Notes: generated by a model not told the origin, from the sequence alone. 64,000 bases of DNA from Vibrio hepatarius (GCF_001274785.1 NZ_LHPI01000011.1:20705-84704); one strand, 5' to 3'; shown: positions 21,151 to 30,724, counted from the stretch's first letter. Numbers and translations are program-made.

Positions 21151-21978
21151 TTATGCCGCACGCATCAATATTTTATCGAGCAATCGAGTAGGTAATATTC
21201 TTTTTAATACCGCAAACATTATGGTGGGCGTGGTGATGCGATAACGAATCTTAGGATGAGTCGATTCCAACGCGTCAATAACAGGTGCAATGCACGATTC
21301 AGCAGGAAGAACAAAAGCATTGCCTGAAGACTCTTTATCCAAACGTCGTAATTGTTGCTGATACGCATGTTGGTGGACACTGGTGTCGATTGCGATCCAC
21401 TTTAGAAAGGCGGCTTTCGCGTTGGCGCGAAATTGCGTCTCGATAGGGCCGGGCTCAAGCAAGCTGATATGAATATTCGAGTCCAGCAACTCAAGCCTGA
21501 TGGTATCCGTCCAACCTTCAATCGCAAATTTAGACGCATTGTAAGCACCGCGGTATTTCATTGCCGCAAAGCCCAATACAGAACTGTTTTGAATAATTCT
21601 GCCATGTCCTTGTGCGCGCATCACTGGCAAAACTTCAGTGACCAATTGGTGCCAGCCGAAAAAGTTGGTTTCAAACTGCTCGCGTAGAGCTTGGGTAGGT
21701 AAGTCTTCTAACGCGCCAGGCTGTCCGTACGCTCCGTTGTTAAACAGTGCGTCGAGTCGGCCACCAGTGATGTGTAATGCTTGCTGGACGGCTAAAGAAA
21801 TACTATCGCTATCGGTTAAGTCGAGATGAAGACACGTCAAGCCCTCAGCCTTTAATCTCTCAACGTCTTCAGCTTTGCGGCAAGAGGCAATAACTTGATA
21901 ACCGCGTTGCTTTAATGCGTGCGCACAAACATAACCAATCCCTGTAGAACACCCAGTAATGAGAATTGACTTACTCAT
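21151..21978 (-). CDS. Short-chain dehydrogenase/reductase, YbbO-like
   Basis: Classical SDR of 275 residues with the NAD(P)-binding motif TGCSTGIG (residues 8-15), the NNG motif (LFNNGAYGQPG), the catalytic Ser in IIQNSSVLG, and the YxxxK pair in YRGAYNASK. The closest match I know is E. coli YbbO, an NADP-dependent aldehyde reductase; ybbO is also next to ybbN (cnoX) there, which supports the assignment. The substrate is not determined by the sequence. Ribosome-binding site AAAGGGA. Confidence 0.85.
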   Translation of the reverse strand: MSKSILITGCSTGIGYVCAHALKQRGYQVIASCRKAEDVERLKAEGLTCLHLDLTDSDSISLAVQQALHITGGRLDALFNNGAYGQPGALEDLPTQALREQFETNFFGWHQLVTEVLPVMRAQGHGRIIQNSSVLGFAAMKYRGAYNASKFAIEGWTDTIRLELLDSNIHISLLEPGPIETQFRANAKAAFLKWIAIDTSVHQHAYQQQLRRLDKESSGNAFVLPAESCIAPVIDALESTHPKIRYRITTPTIMFAVLKRILPTRLLDKILMRAA

Positions 21979-22022
21979 GAATCCCTTTCTTTATCTGTCG
22001 ATTAAGTGATTAGATTAAAAGA

Positions 22023-22937
22023 TTATTCATGATGTTGTAATAAGTTTTTTAGTGCTGGAGCTAAGCGTGAATAGCTAAATCGAAAGCCTAGCTCGGTTAA
22101 CTTCCTTGGTTTGGCTCGAATGCTGTCAAACAACAACACTGAGCTTTCTCCTATGGCGAGTTTAAGTACCCATTTAGGAGTGAACAAGAAGTGTGGGCGC
22201 TTAAGCGTTCTCGCTAGCACCTTACTGAAATACTGGTTAGTCACAGGGTGAGGGGCGCACAGATTGAATGGTCCTTGAGCGTGCTCGGTTTCAAGCAGGT
22301 AGACGATGGCTCTAACCATATCGAGCATATGGATCCATGGCATGTACTGCTTGCCATTGCCGATTGGGCCACCGACGCCACACTTATACGGAGGAAGCAT
22401 CTTCTTCAGCGCACCGCCATCAGGCGCAAGAACAATACCTGTACGTAGGGTGCAGACGCGTGTGTACTCAGAACGTGCTCGATTAGCGATATTTTCCCAT
22501 GTGGCACATACGTGATGAGGGAATCCTTGGCTGTGGACGTGAAGGTCTTCATCAAACGGATGCGCTTGTTGGTCGCCGTAATAACCCACTGCGGAACCAC
22601 TAATCAGTACTGCTGGTGGCGCTGTACTGGCGTGAATGAGATCGACCAGTTTTTCCGTTAGGCCCCAACGGCTATCACAGATTTCTTTCTTCTGTACTTT
22701 GCTCCAGCGTTTATCTGCTATCGGTTCACCAGCCAAGTTAATTACCGCGTCAAACTCGTTGAAGTCATGGTATTTATCTAGACTCGAAACATAGCTGATG
22801 TTTCCCATATCCGCGTGGTTTACGGCCGCTTTTGCTCTCGCTGGAGACCGCGTAAGCATAACCACTTGGTGAGTGGTCAGGTGCTTAACGAGTTCGCGAC
22901 CAATAAATCCAGAACCACCGGTGAGCAATATTTTCAT
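22023..22937 (-). CDS. yfcH: TIGR01777-family NAD(P)-dependent epimerase-like protein (YfcH-like)
   Basis: Extended SDR/epimerase-like protein of 304 residues. The Rossmann motif LTGGSGFIGRELV begins the protein; VINLAGEPIADKRW and LISGSAVGYYGD are typical of the YfcH/SDR39U1 family, and the C-terminus has the family's DUF1731-type stretch (LKRPHFLFTPKWVLKLAIGE). The biochemical role is not known for the bacterial family. The ribosome-binding site AGGAGAA is strong. It lies 44 nt upstream of the ybbO-like gene on the same strand and may be co-transcribed with it. Confidence 0.88.
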   Translation of the reverse strand: MKILLTGGSGFIGRELVKHLTTHQVVMLTRSPARAKAAVNHADMGNISYVSSLDKYHDFNEFDAVINLAGEPIADKRWSKVQKKEICDSRWGLTEKLVDLIHASTAPPAVLISGSAVGYYGDQQAHPFDEDLHVHSQGFPHHVCATWENIANRARSEYTRVCTLRTGIVLAPDGGALKKMLPPYKCGVGGPIGNGKQYMPWIHMLDMVRAIVYLLETEHAQGPFNLCAPHPVTNQYFSKVLARTLKRPHFLFTPKWVLKLAIGESSVLLFDSIRAKPRKLTELGFRFSYSRLAPALKNLLQHHE

Positions 22938-23154
22938 CCATTTCTCCTAGAACGTCCGTGCCCTGCTGTAAATGTCAGTAACGCTATTAATTATAGCGAG
23001 TTAGCTCCACTTCGGAACAGGGATTATGCAAAGCAAATGATTATCACAGAATTAATATTTTGTTACGTTTGTTTGTCGTCACCCTGTTTTCGTCACATCA
23101 AACCGTTAACTCATTTGTCATTATAAAGCTAATGAGCATAGGGATGGGGTGCAT

Positions 23155-23889
23155 ATGGAAGCAATTACCGCGCTAATGAAAGCGTTTTGGGCAAGTCTAC
23201 GCGATTTGCTACCGATTATTATCGTGATTGCTTTTTTCCAGTTAGTGGTCCTTCAAGAACCACTGCCTAACTTGTTGTCTATTCTATTTGGTTTAGTTCT
23301 GGTTGTGTCAGGGCTGACCTTTTTTATTTTTGGCCTTGAGATGGGGCTGTTCCCAATTGGCGAGTCGATGGCTCAAGCTTTTGCTCGTAAAGGTAGCGTA
23401 TTCTGGTTGATGGTTTTTTCATTCTGTTTAGGATTTGGCACCACAGTCGCAGAACCTGCACTGACTGCGGTCGCCGACGAAGCAGCCGAAGTGGCGGCTG
23501 AAGGAGGGATGATTGCTCATAGCGAGATTGCGATGGAGCAATATGCCACAGGATTACGTTTGACCGTTGCTCTGTCTGTAGGGCTGGCGATTATGGTGGG
23601 AGTACTGCGTATTCTCAAAGGTTGGTCTATCCAGTACATGATCATGGCGGGCTATATCGGCGTGGTTGTCCTCACCATTTTTGCCCCTGAGAGTATTATT
23701 GGCGTGGCGTATGACTCGGGCGGAGTGACAACTTCAACCATCACGGTTCCTTTGGTGACAGCTCTTGGTGTTGGACTGGCGTCGGCGATTAAGGGAAGAA
23801 ACCCGATGATCGATGGCTTTGGTTTAATCGCGTTTGCTTCGCTGCTACCTATGATGTTTGTGATGATTTTCGGCATGGTGGTGGCGTGA
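23155..23889 (+). CDS. DUF1538 membrane protein A
   Basis: Integral membrane protein of the uncharacterised DUF1538 family, 244 residues from the ATG at 23155 (a GTG two codons upstream at 23149 is also possible). About six hydrophobic segments are visible. The conserved core [20 protein letters not shown] followed by [20 protein letters not shown] lies near residues 183-235. The first gene of a tight four-gene operon, it overlaps the second DUF1538 gene at TGATG. The small hydrophobic repeat-like fold and partnering with PII and CBS proteins suggest a regulated transporter or channel, but no substrate is known. Confidence 0.88.
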   Translation: MEAITALMKAFWASLRDLLPIIIVIAFFQLVVLQEPLPNLLSILFGLVLVVSGLTFFIFGLEMGLFPIGESMAQAFARKGSVFWLMVFSFCLGFGTTVAEPALTAVADEAAEVAAEGGMIAHSEIAMEQYATGLRLTVALSVGLAIMVGVLRILKGWSIQYMIMAGYIGVVVLTIFAPESIIGVAYDSGGVTTSTITVPLVTALGVGLASAIKGRNPMIDGFGLIAFASLLPMMFVMIFGMVVA

Positions 23890-24680
23890 TGAATTGGTCC
23901 CACTTTGCAGACACTTTTCTGAGTACTATACGAGACGTACTACCAATTGCGGCGATCATCTTTGGTTTCCAATTTGCCGTATTAAGACGTCCAGTGACTA
24001 ACTTGCCAAGGGTATTGTTTGGCTTTGTTTATGTCATCCTTGGCCTGTCATTGTTTCTGATTGGTTTAGACCTGGCGCTGTTCCCGTTAGGGGAGACGAT
24101 GGCAATGCAACTCACCGCACCGGACTTTCTCAGCCAATTCCGTTTATCTGACGATGCCGCGATTCACTGGCAGGATTATTACTGGGTGTACATTTTTGCG
24201 TTTTGTATTGGTTTTAGTACCACCATCGCAGAGCCTTCATTGATCGCGGTGGCGATAAAGGCAAACCAAGTTTCTGGTGGGTCGATCAGTATTAACGGCT
24301 TAAGAATCGCAGTCGCATTAGGCGTGGCGATCGGTATTTCGCTCGGTAGCTATCGAATTGTGGTGGGCGATCCGATCCATTACTACATCATTGCTGGCTA
24401 TATTGTCGTTGTGGTTCAAACTTTCTATGCACCTAAGCTAATTGTGCCGTTGGCATACGATTCGGGGGGCGTTACAACATCGACGGTTACTGTGCCATTG
24501 GTAGCGGCGCTGGGCCTCGGTTTAGCATCAACAGTTCCGGGTCGAAGTCCAATGATTGACGGCTTTGGGTTGATCGCTTTTGCCAGTTTGTTTCCGATAA
24601 TTTCTGTTATGGCTTACGCCCAAATCACTCGCTGGCTCAACCGTGAGTCAGAATTGGAGGATAAAGAAAATGCGCTTTAA
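23889..24680 (+). CDS. DUF1538 membrane protein B
   Basis: Second DUF1538 protein, 263 residues from the ATG at 23889, a diverged paralogue of the preceding gene: both have Fx[17 protein letters not shown] starts, LFGxxxVxxGLxxFxxGLxxxLFPxGExM, a GFxTTxAEP motif, and the same [20 protein letters not shown] core with [20 protein letters not shown]. The B copy carries an inserted stretch (about residues 76-95, TAPDFLSQFRLSDDAAIHWQ). The pair probably acts as a heterodimer or inverted pseudo-repeat. Translation is coupled to the A gene through the TGATG overlap. Confidence 0.88.
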   Translation: MNWSHFADTFLSTIRDVLPIAAIIFGFQFAVLRRPVTNLPRVLFGFVYVILGLSLFLIGLDLALFPLGETMAMQLTAPDFLSQFRLSDDAAIHWQDYYWVYIFAFCIGFSTTIAEPSLIAVAIKANQVSGGSISINGLRIAVALGVAIGISLGSYRIVVGDPIHYYIIAGYIVVVVQTFYAPKLIVPLAYDSGGVTTSTVTVPLVAALGLGLASTVPGRSPMIDGFGLIAFASLFPIISVMAYAQITRWLNRESELEDKENAL

Positions 24681-25020
24681 ATTGATACTCGCTTTTGTTG
24701 AAGACAGCAAAACCGACTCTGTGTTGGACGCGGCAAGAAATGCTGGCGCAACAGGGGCAACGGTTATCAATAATGCTCGAGGAGAGGGCTTAAACAAGAA
24801 GACGACATTTTTTGGTTTAACGCTAGAGGTGCAAAAGGATGTGTTGTTGTTTGTCGTGGAAGAACACCTTTCACGTCATATCCTCGAAACCATCAGTGAT
24901 GTCGGGGAGTTTGACCAAGAGTCAGGGCAGGGGATCGCGATTCAGATTGATATTGAAGACGCGGTTGGGGTTGCTCATCAGGTAGAAAAATTAACCAAGG
25001 TGGTAGAGGACGAACTATGA
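24670..25020 (+). CDS. PII-like signal-transduction protein
   Basis: Small (116 aa) ferredoxin-like protein of the PII superfamily. The start MRFKLILAFVEDSKTDSVLD has a GGAGG ribosome-binding site and overlaps the end of the preceding DUF1538 gene by 11 nt. The pattern LAFVED ... AARNAGATGATVINNARGEG resembles the first beta-alpha unit and T-loop base of GlnB, but the T-loop is short and there is no uridylylation-site Tyr motif. It probably binds a nucleotide or other small ligand and controls the DUF1538 membrane pair encoded upstream. This role is inferred from context. Confidence 0.85.
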   Translation: MRFKLILAFVEDSKTDSVLDAARNAGATGATVINNARGEGLNKKTTFFGLTLEVQKDVLLFVVEEHLSRHILETISDVGEFDQESGQGIAIQIDIEDAVGVAHQVEKLTKVVEDEL

Positions 25021-25424
25021 ATAGCCACGAAAAAATCAGCGTTCGAGATGTCATGGCCAGTACCTATGTCATGATTGATGGTTTGACTACGGTCAGAGAA
25101 GGTATCCAATTGGCAAAGAAGCACAACGTCAAAGCGTTGGTGGTCAATAAGCGCAATGCAGACGACGAATATGGCTTGGTGCTGATGAACGATATTGCGA
25201 AAAAAGTACTGGCGCAAAACCGCTCACCCGACCGCACTAACATCTACGAAATCATGACCAAGCCGGCGTTGTCTGTGTCACCTGATATGAATGTGAAATA
25301 TTGCGCGCGTTTGTTTGAACGCTTTGGTATCAGCCGTGCGCCTGTGATTGAAAACGATAAAGTCATCGGCATGGTCAGCTATAACAACATAGTGATCAAT
25401 GGTATGGCGCGGGATGACGGCTAA
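25017..25424 (+). CDS. CBS-domain pair protein
   Basis: A 135-residue protein consisting of one tandem CBS pair (Bateman module), about residues 8-65 and 75-130, with VRDVMAS and IYEIMTKPALSV typical of each first strand. CBS pairs usually bind adenosine nucleotides and sense energy charge. Its ATG overlaps the PII-like gene's stop (ATGA), so it belongs to the same operon: two DUF1538 membrane proteins, a PII-like protein and an adenine-nucleotide sensor. Confidence 0.88.
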   Translation: MNSHEKISVRDVMASTYVMIDGLTTVREGIQLAKKHNVKALVVNKRNADDEYGLVLMNDIAKKVLAQNRSPDRTNIYEIMTKPALSVSPDMNVKYCARLFERFGISRAPVIENDKVIGMVSYNNIVINGMARDDG

Positions 25425-25471
25425 ACGTAAATTACGTACAATCTCCTCACTTATTTTGAGGAGATGATGTC

Positions 25472-26020
25472 GTGAAACTATTTTTTGCCTCAGACCTGCA
25501 TGGCTGTTTGCCTGCAACCGAGAAAACACTACGAGCGTTTGACGAGTCAGGGTGTGAACATTTAGTGCTGCTGGGCGATATTCTCAACCATGGTCCGCGT
25601 AACCCTGTTCCTGAAGGTTATAACCCACCTGCGGTTGCAGAGTTACTCAATCAATACGCCGATAGAATCATTGCTGTGCGTGGTAACTGCGACAGTGAAG
25701 TCGACCAAATGCTGCTGTCTTTTCCGATGATGATGGACTTTGCTTGGGTGATTTTAGAGTCGGGACAACGACTGTTTGTTACGCACGGCCACTTGTACAA
25801 CGCGAGTAAACGCCCACCACTTAAACATGGGGATATGATTGCCCACGGCCATACGCATATCCCTGTTGCGGAGTTGGATGGGGATCAGTTCGTGTTTAAC
25901 CCAGGCTCTGTGACTTTTCCGCGCAACGGTTTTGCGCCGAGCTTTGGTATGCTGCAAGATAAGCAGTTGAGTGTGATGACATTTGATGGTGATGAAGTCG
26001 TATCAACCTCGATTGCATAA
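25472..26020 (+). CDS. yfcE: Metallophosphoesterase YfcE
   Basis: Phosphodiesterase of the calcineurin-like superfamily, 182 residues. The metal-binding motifs are visible in order: FASDLHG (residues 5-11), LLGDILNHG, VRGNCDSE, THGH and AHGHTHIP. The last two carry the metal-binding histidines. The start codon is GTG, 9 nt after GAGGAG. E. coli yfcE acts on phosphodiester substrates in vitro; the natural one is not known. It lies just downstream of the DUF1538 operon, 47 nt after its last stop, possibly co-transcribed. Confidence 0.92.
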   Translation: MKLFFASDLHGCLPATEKTLRAFDESGCEHLVLLGDILNHGPRNPVPEGYNPPAVAELLNQYADRIIAVRGNCDSEVDQMLLSFPMMMDFAWVILESGQRLFVTHGHLYNASKRPPLKHGDMIAHGHTHIPVAELDGDQFVFNPGSVTFPRNGFAPSFGMLQDKQLSVMTFDGDEVVSTSIA

Positions 26021-26033
26021 CCGTGAATACAAA

Positions 26034-26060
26034 ACAAGCTGCAATGTCTGCAGCTTGTCT
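26034..26060 (+). terminator. Possible terminator between yfcE and the SelT/W-like gene
   Basis: CAAGCTGCA / TGCAGCTTG, a 9-bp stem with a 5-nt loop in the gap between two convergent genes. The following T-tract is weak (TCTGGCTTATTTT). Confidence 0.45.
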
Positions 26061-26063
26061 GGC

Positions 26064-26342
26064 TTATTTTCGGTCTGAATGGCCGAGGTCTCGCTCTGGG
26101 TCAATAATATCTCTGACTTTTTGCTTCAGTACTTTCGCTTCAGGAAAGCCACCGTCGCGTTTTCGTTCCCAAATTAACTGACCATTACAGTGAATTTCAA
26201 ATCGTCCCCCTGTATCTGGATGAAGCGACACGGTGTCAATTTCCTCACTAAAAGTATGCAGCAACTCTTGTGAAAGCCAGGTTGAACGCAACATCCAGTT
26301 GCATTGGCGGCAGTAGTAAATATCAATAATCGCTTTATCCAT
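26064..26342 (-). CDS. SelT/SelW/SelH (Rdx) family thioredoxin-like protein
   Basis: A 92-residue thioredoxin-fold protein of the Rdx family. The redox motif CRQC (C11 and C14 of IYYCRQCNWMLRSTW) and the conserved GGRFEI and FPEAKVLKQKVRD stretches are typical. The second position of the motif is cysteine, so no selenocysteine is involved. Its function in bacteria is not established. The ribosome-binding site TGAGGA is well placed. The gene starts 6 nt after the stop of the TSUP permease gene upstream, so they may be co-transcribed. Confidence 0.9.
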   Translation of the reverse strand: MDKAIIDIYYCRQCNWMLRSTWLSQELLHTFSEEIDTVSLHPDTGGRFEIHCNGQLIWERKRDGGFPEAKVLKQKVRDIIDPERDLGHSDRK

Positions 26343-26348
26343 ACATCC

Positions 26349-27104
26349 TCACAGTAAAAGCTTAATTCCAACCGCGAAGGTCAGCAGTTCAAAACAAATT
26401 TTAATCACTTGGTTACTGTATTTGGTGGTTAAGTACGCCCCCAAACTACCACCCAAGAATGACCCCAGCAATAGAATCGGTAACCAAGGCCAGTAGATAG
26501 GCGCGCCTGCCATTGCGACCGCTACGCCACCAATACCATTCCAAAATAAACCCACACACAGCATCGTCAGTGCGACTGCTTGTTTATAGCTGTAGCCGAA
26601 CCAGCGCACCAGAAATATCGTGACCAATAAGCCTGAACCTGCGGTCAATGAACCGTTGATAATGCCGATAACAATTAGCCCCAATCCACCAATAATCCAG
26701 CCTTTAAGATCACGATGGGTTGGGCGGGCGGTTTGTCCGAGTTGTTTTTTCAAACGCGAGTAAATGCCTATCGCGAGGATCATTAGCCCGAGCATCTTCT
26801 CGGCGATTTGTTCCGGAATCAACAAAACAATATTGGCGCCGATGACAACGCCGATACTCCCAACCAATACCAGATAGGCTGCGACGTTGGGGCTAAAGCT
26901 TTTGTGTTTGATATGAGTGTAGGCTGCGCCTAACCCGAGCGCGACACTGGCGACTTTATGCGTCGCTAGCGCGATGGAAAAAGGCAGGCCAAAGAATATT
27001 AGTAAGGGGAATTGAAGTAAGCCCGCTCCGCCGCCTGATAGCGATGCTAAGGTGTTGGAGATAAATGAGCCAAAAAACAGTAAAAGGGAATTGAGCCAGT
27101 CCAT
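26349..27104 (-). CDS. TSUP family permease (TauE/SafE-like)
   Basis: Inner-membrane transport protein of the sulfite/sulfonate exporter (TauE/SafE) family, 251 residues from ATG 27104. About eight hydrophobic segments are visible. The N-terminal LSGGGAGLLQFPLL motif and the matching GSLTAGSGLLVTIFLVRWFGY motif in the second half show the family's internal duplication. The substrate is not indicated by the sequence. It starts downstream of the toxRS terminator with only a weak ribosome-binding site, so the start is less certain. Confidence 0.87.
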   Translation of the reverse strand: MDWLNSLLLFFGSFISNTLASLSGGGAGLLQFPLLIFFGLPFSIALATHKVASVALGLGAAYTHIKHKSFSPNVAAYLVLVGSIGVVIGANIVLLIPEQIAEKMLGLMILAIGIYSRLKKQLGQTARPTHRDLKGWIIGGLGLIVIGIINGSLTAGSGLLVTIFLVRWFGYSYKQAVALTMLCVGLFWNGIGGVAVAMAGAPIYWPWLPILLLGSFLGGSLGAYLTTKYSNQVIKICFELLTFAVGIKLLL

Positions 27105-27120
27105 GAGCAAAGATAAAAAT

Positions 27121-27141
27121 TAAGGGGCATCATGCCCCTTA
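27121..27141 (-). terminator. Terminator after toxRS
   Basis: TAAGGGGCAT / ATGCCCCTTA is a near-perfect palindrome followed on the minus strand by AATTTTTAT, 12 nt past the toxS stop. Confidence 0.75.
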
Positions 27142-27152
27142 TTTAAATGAAG

Positions 27153-27668
27153 TTAGTTAGAGAAAAGTACCGTAGAACCGTGGTTTAAGCTAGTCAAAAG
27201 CAAGGTTTTCTCATTCACAATATCGATTCGGCGACTCTGTTGAGCGTCCATCTTGAAGATTTGTGTAATTAATGAAAGCTGCTCTTCGGTAAAGTTTTTG
27301 CTTTGGTCTGAAGAGATATCTTTGAATTCAACCGGAGAGACCAGCAGGTAGTTGTCACTGATTTCCCATTTACCTGTTTCAGAGATATGGATAACGCTTT
27401 CATTCACTTCGCTTTCGGCAAACAGTTTAACCATTGCCACACGAATGTAGCTACCGTTTGGCAAGTACTTAACGTTCGAACTAATGTCTACTTTACGCAG
27501 TGAACCGACTGCGGTGTCTTGCATCGGTTCGGTGATGAAGGTGACCATCTTAGATTGCCATTCATTCGACGTAATCGCTTGTTCAACTTTTAAGTCGCTT
27601 CCCCAGTAAAGCCAACCGCTGAATACCACGGAAAGAGCAAGTAGTCCTACTGCAAATTTTAGTTTCAT
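27153..27668 (-). CDS. toxS: ToxS, periplasmic partner of ToxR
   Basis: Inner-membrane protein of 171 residues that binds and stabilises ToxR in the periplasm. A single N-terminal membrane segment (about residues 5-22, AVGLLALSVVFSGWLYWG) is followed by a periplasmic domain of roughly 145 residues, the classical ToxS layout. It lies 10 nt downstream of toxR with an AGGAA ribosome-binding site, so the two are one operon. ToxS protects ToxR from proteolysis and is part of bile sensing in V. cholerae. Confidence 0.95.
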   Translation of the reverse strand: MKLKFAVGLLALSVVFSGWLYWGSDLKVEQAITSNEWQSKMVTFITEPMQDTAVGSLRKVDISSNVKYLPNGSYIRVAMVKLFAESEVNESVIHISETGKWEISDNYLLVSPVEFKDISSDQSKNFTEEQLSLITQIFKMDAQQSRRIDIVNEKTLLLTSLNHGSTVLFSN

Positions 27669-27678
27669 GTTCTTGTTC

Positions 27679-28548
27679 CTATTTGCACACTTTACTTAGG
27701 TCTTCTTGGCTCGCGTAGATCTTGAAGGTGATGTTCTCACCGGAATGTTCTAGCGAATGAATGTAGTTCAGTACCAAGTTGTTGTTCTGGCCGCCCGTTG
27801 CGATCACTTCTACCGGAGCTAACTCTCCCTTATGGGTTCCGTTGTAGCGTTTAACACATTGCTCGATAGATTTCGCCCAGTGGCTGAGGTCTGGGTGGTT
27901 AGTTGGTGTCAATACAGGTGTATTATCGTAGACACCGACTTCACGGAGTTGAGATTCACTAGGGGTAGTAAATAGAATCACACACAGTGGCAATAGCAAT
28001 GCAAGGAGAATCAGTACGCGAGGTAGCCATGTTTTTTCCGTTTTCTCGGCGATTGCAGGCGCGACAGGTGCAGTTTCTATTTCTGCAGGCGTGACTTCTG
28101 GCTCTATAACCGATTCAACGAAGCTGTTCTCTTCTGGTGTGAGTAGTGCAGCGTCTTGCTCTTCTATTGGTTCTTCAACTACAGCTTCACCGCTCATCAA
28201 CGGCACCGTTCTTTCGACCGACGCGATAAGTTGGTAGCCACGTTTTGGCACAGTTTTCACAAACTGAGGAGATTTGGTTGAGTCTTGTAGAAGCTTTCTA
28301 AGTGTTGAGATAGCTTGGGTTAAGCTTGAATCATCCACTTCGAAACCTTGCTGACGCCAGACGAAGTCATGTAATTCATTACGCGAAACGATCGCCCCCG
28401 GATTCTCACACAGCAAAGTCAGAATACGACTTTCATTGCTGCCTAGATGCGTGGTTTCGTTATCGTTTTCTTTATCTACAAGCGAATTTGTATTGGGGTC
28501 AAAGGTGAATCTATTCGCCAGATTGAACTTAGTACCTATGTTGCTCAT
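27679..28548 (-). CDS. toxR: Transmembrane transcriptional activator ToxR
   Basis: Membrane-embedded regulator that controls outer-membrane porins and virulence or colonisation genes in Vibrio. From ATG 28548 (MSNIGTKF) it has 289 residues. The N-terminal winged-helix DNA-binding domain (about 5-110) includes the conserved LGSNESRIL, HDFVWRQQGFEVDDSSLTQA and VKTVPKRGYQL. An acidic linker (about 118-170) and one membrane span (WLPRVLILLALLLPLCVILF, about residues 179-198) follow. The periplasmic domain has two cysteines (SIEQCVKRY and the near-terminal KVCK) expected to form a disulfide. It lies next to htpG as in other vibrios. Confidence 0.97.
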   Translation of the reverse strand: MSNIGTKFNLANRFTFDPNTNSLVDKENDNETTHLGSNESRILTLLCENPGAIVSRNELHDFVWRQQGFEVDDSSLTQAISTLRKLLQDSTKSPQFVKTVPKRGYQLIASVERTVPLMSGEAVVEEPIEEQDAALLTPEENSFVESVIEPEVTPAEIETAPVAPAIAEKTEKTWLPRVLILLALLLPLCVILFTTPSESQLREVGVYDNTPVLTPTNHPDLSHWAKSIEQCVKRYNGTHKGELAPVEVIATGGQNNNLVLNYIHSLEHSGENITFKIYASQEDLSKVCK

Positions 28549-28707
28549 CAATTTCGGCCATTCTTTCTTAGGGGTTTTTGTTATACAGCGTGCTCAAAAT
28601 AAAGCACATACACTAAATTTGAGAGATGCTTATTTTTTTTGATTTTTTTGCAACTAGCAAGGATAGTCAAAATAAAAGTAAAAAAACACTGTTTTTATCG
28701 ATTCTAA

Positions 28708-28735
28708 CCTTGAATTTACAATTGTCACCCTCATT
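28708..28735 (+). promoter_or_regulatory. Sigma-32-like promoter of htpG
   Basis: CTTGAA, a 13-nt spacer, then CCCTCATTT resembles the heat-shock consensus (CTTGAA, 13-15 nt, CCCCAT-T). It lies 69 nt before the htpG start. This supports heat-shock control of htpG. The match has one mismatch in the -10 box. Confidence 0.55.
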
Positions 28736-28803
28736 TTTATCACCAGATTGTATCAATCACCGCCTATTAGAGGCTTGATCAGTATAGATGTAATGGAGTT
28801 ATC

Positions 28804-30708
28804 ATGAGCGAGACAACAGCACCAAATAAAGAAACTCGTGGCTTTCAATCAGAAGTAAAGCAGTTACTTCATCTGATGATTCACTCTCTTTACTCCAATA
28901 AAGAGATCTTTTTACGTGAGTTGATTTCAAACGCGTCTGACGCATCGGATAAGTTGCGTTTCCAAGCTCTATCTAACCCTGAGCTTTACCAAGGCGATGC
29001 GGATTTAGGTGTAAAGCTGTCGTTTGACGAAGCAGCCAATACGCTTACTATTTCTGATAACGGTATCGGTATGAGCCGTGAAGACGTTATCGAGCACCTA
29101 GGTACGATTGCGAAGTCGGGTACCGCAGAGTTCTTCTCAAAGCTGTCAGAAGACCAATCTAAAGATTCTCAACTCATCGGCCAATTCGGGGTAGGTTTCT
29201 ACTCTGCGTTTATCGTGGCTGATGCCGTGACGGTACGCACACGCGCAGCAGGCCTAGCGGCAGACCAAGCCGTTCAATGGCATTCTGCGGGCGAAGGTGA
29301 GTACACCATTGAAGGAATTTCAAAAGAAACTCGTGGTACGGACATCATTTTGCACATGCGTGACGAAGGAAAAGAGTTCCTTAACGAATGGCGTCTGCGT
29401 GAAGTGATCAGCAAATACTCTGACCACATTGGCATTCCTGTCTCTATCCAAACCGTCGTACGTGACGAAGAAGGCAAAGAAACAGGCGAGAAGAAGTGGG
29501 AGCAAATCAACAAAGCTCAGGCACTTTGGACGCGCAACAAAGCGGATATTTCTGAAGAAGAGTACCAAGAGTTCTATAAACACGTATCGCACGACTTTGC
29601 GGATCCATTAACTTGGAGCCACAACCGTGTAGAAGGTAAAAACGACTACACAAGTTTGCTCTACATTCCGTCAAAAGCACCGTGGGATATGATGAACCGT
29701 GACCACAAATCAGGTCTTAAGTTGTATGTTCAACGTGTGTTTATCATGGACGATGCCGAGCAATTTATGCCGTCGTACCTACGTTTCGTTCGCGGTTTGA
29801 TTGACTCAAATGACCTGCCATTGAACGTGTCTCGTGAAATTCTTCAGGACAACAAAGTCACTCAATCACTGCGTAATGCGTGTACTAAGCGTGTCCTTAC
29901 TATGCTTGAGCGCATGGCGAAAAACGACGCAGACAAATACCAGTCGTTCTGGAAAGAGTTTGGCCTTGTGCTGAAAGAAGGCCCTGCAGAAGACATGAGC
30001 AACAAAGAGAAGATCGCTGGTCTATTGCGTTTCGCTTCAACAGAAGTGGACTCAGCAGAGCAAACGGTGGATTTGGCTTCTTACGTTGAGCGTATGAAAG
30101 AAGGTCAGGATAAGATTTACTACCTGACAGCAGACAGCTACGCAGCAGCGAAAAACAGCCCGCACTTAGAGCAGTTTAAAGCGAAAGGCATCGAAGTTGT
30201 TCTGATGTACGACCGCATTGATGAGTGGTTGATGAACTACTTGACCGAATTTGACGGTAAGCAGTTCCAGTCGATCACCAAAGCTGGCTTGGACTTAAGC
30301 AAGTTTGAAGACGAAGCGGAAAAAGAGAAGCAGAAAGAGACCGAAGAAGAGTTTAAATCTGTGGTTGAACGCACTCAGGCTTACCTAGGTGACCGAGTTA
30401 AAGAAGTTCGCACAACGTTTAAACTGGCATCGACGCCAGCGGTGGTTGTGACAGACGACTTCGAAATGGGGACACAAATGGCGAAGCTTCTTGAAGCAGC
30501 TGGTCAGGCGGTACCTGAAGTGAAATACATCTTCGAAATCAACCCACAACACGAAATGGTGAAGCGTATGGCTGACGAAGCCGACGAAGAAGCATTTGGT
30601 CGCTGGGTTGAAGTTCTGCTCGGTCAGGCAATGCTGGCAGAGCGTGGTTCTTTGGCAGACCCATCACAGTTCTTAGGTGCGGTTAACTCGCTTTTGACTA
30701 AGGGCTAA
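28804..30708 (+). CDS. htpG: Molecular chaperone HtpG (Hsp90)
   Basis: Cytoplasmic Hsp90 chaperone of 634 residues. The N-terminal GHKL ATPase domain shows [30 protein letters not shown] and [15 protein letters not shown] (about residues 27-135). The middle domain follows with [10 protein letters not shown], and the C-terminal dimerisation domain lies beyond about 510. The length is normal. It is divergent from toxR. The ribosome-binding site GGAG sits 6 nt upstream of the ATG. Confidence 0.98.
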   Translation: MSETTAPNKETRGFQSEVKQLLHLMIHSLYSNKEIFLRELISNASDASDKLRFQALSNPELYQGDADLGVKLSFDEAANTLTISDNGIGMSREDVIEHLGTIAKSGTAEFFSKLSEDQSKDSQLIGQFGVGFYSAFIVADAVTVRTRAAGLAADQAVQWHSAGEGEYTIEGISKETRGTDIILHMRDEGKEFLNEWRLREVISKYSDHIGIPVSIQTVVRDEEGKETGEKKWEQINKAQALWTRNKADISEEEYQEFYKHVSHDFADPLTWSHNRVEGKNDYTSLLYIPSKAPWDMMNRDHKSGLKLYVQRVFIMDDAEQFMPSYLRFVRGLIDSNDLPLNVSREILQDNKVTQSLRNACTKRVLTMLERMAKNDADKYQSFWKEFGLVLKEGPAEDMSNKEKIAGLLRFASTEVDSAEQTVDLASYVERMKEGQDKIYYLTADSYAAAKNSPHLEQFKAKGIEVVLMYDRIDEWLMNYLTEFDGKQFQSITKAGLDLSKFEDEAEKEKQKETEEEFKSVVERTQAYLGDRVKEVRTTFKLASTPAVVVTDDFEMGTQMAKLLEAAGQAVPEVKYIFEINPQHEMVKRMADEADEEAFGRWVEVLLGQAMLAERGSLADPSQFLGAVNSLLTKG

Positions 30709-30724
30709 TAGCTAAAGATGTTCG

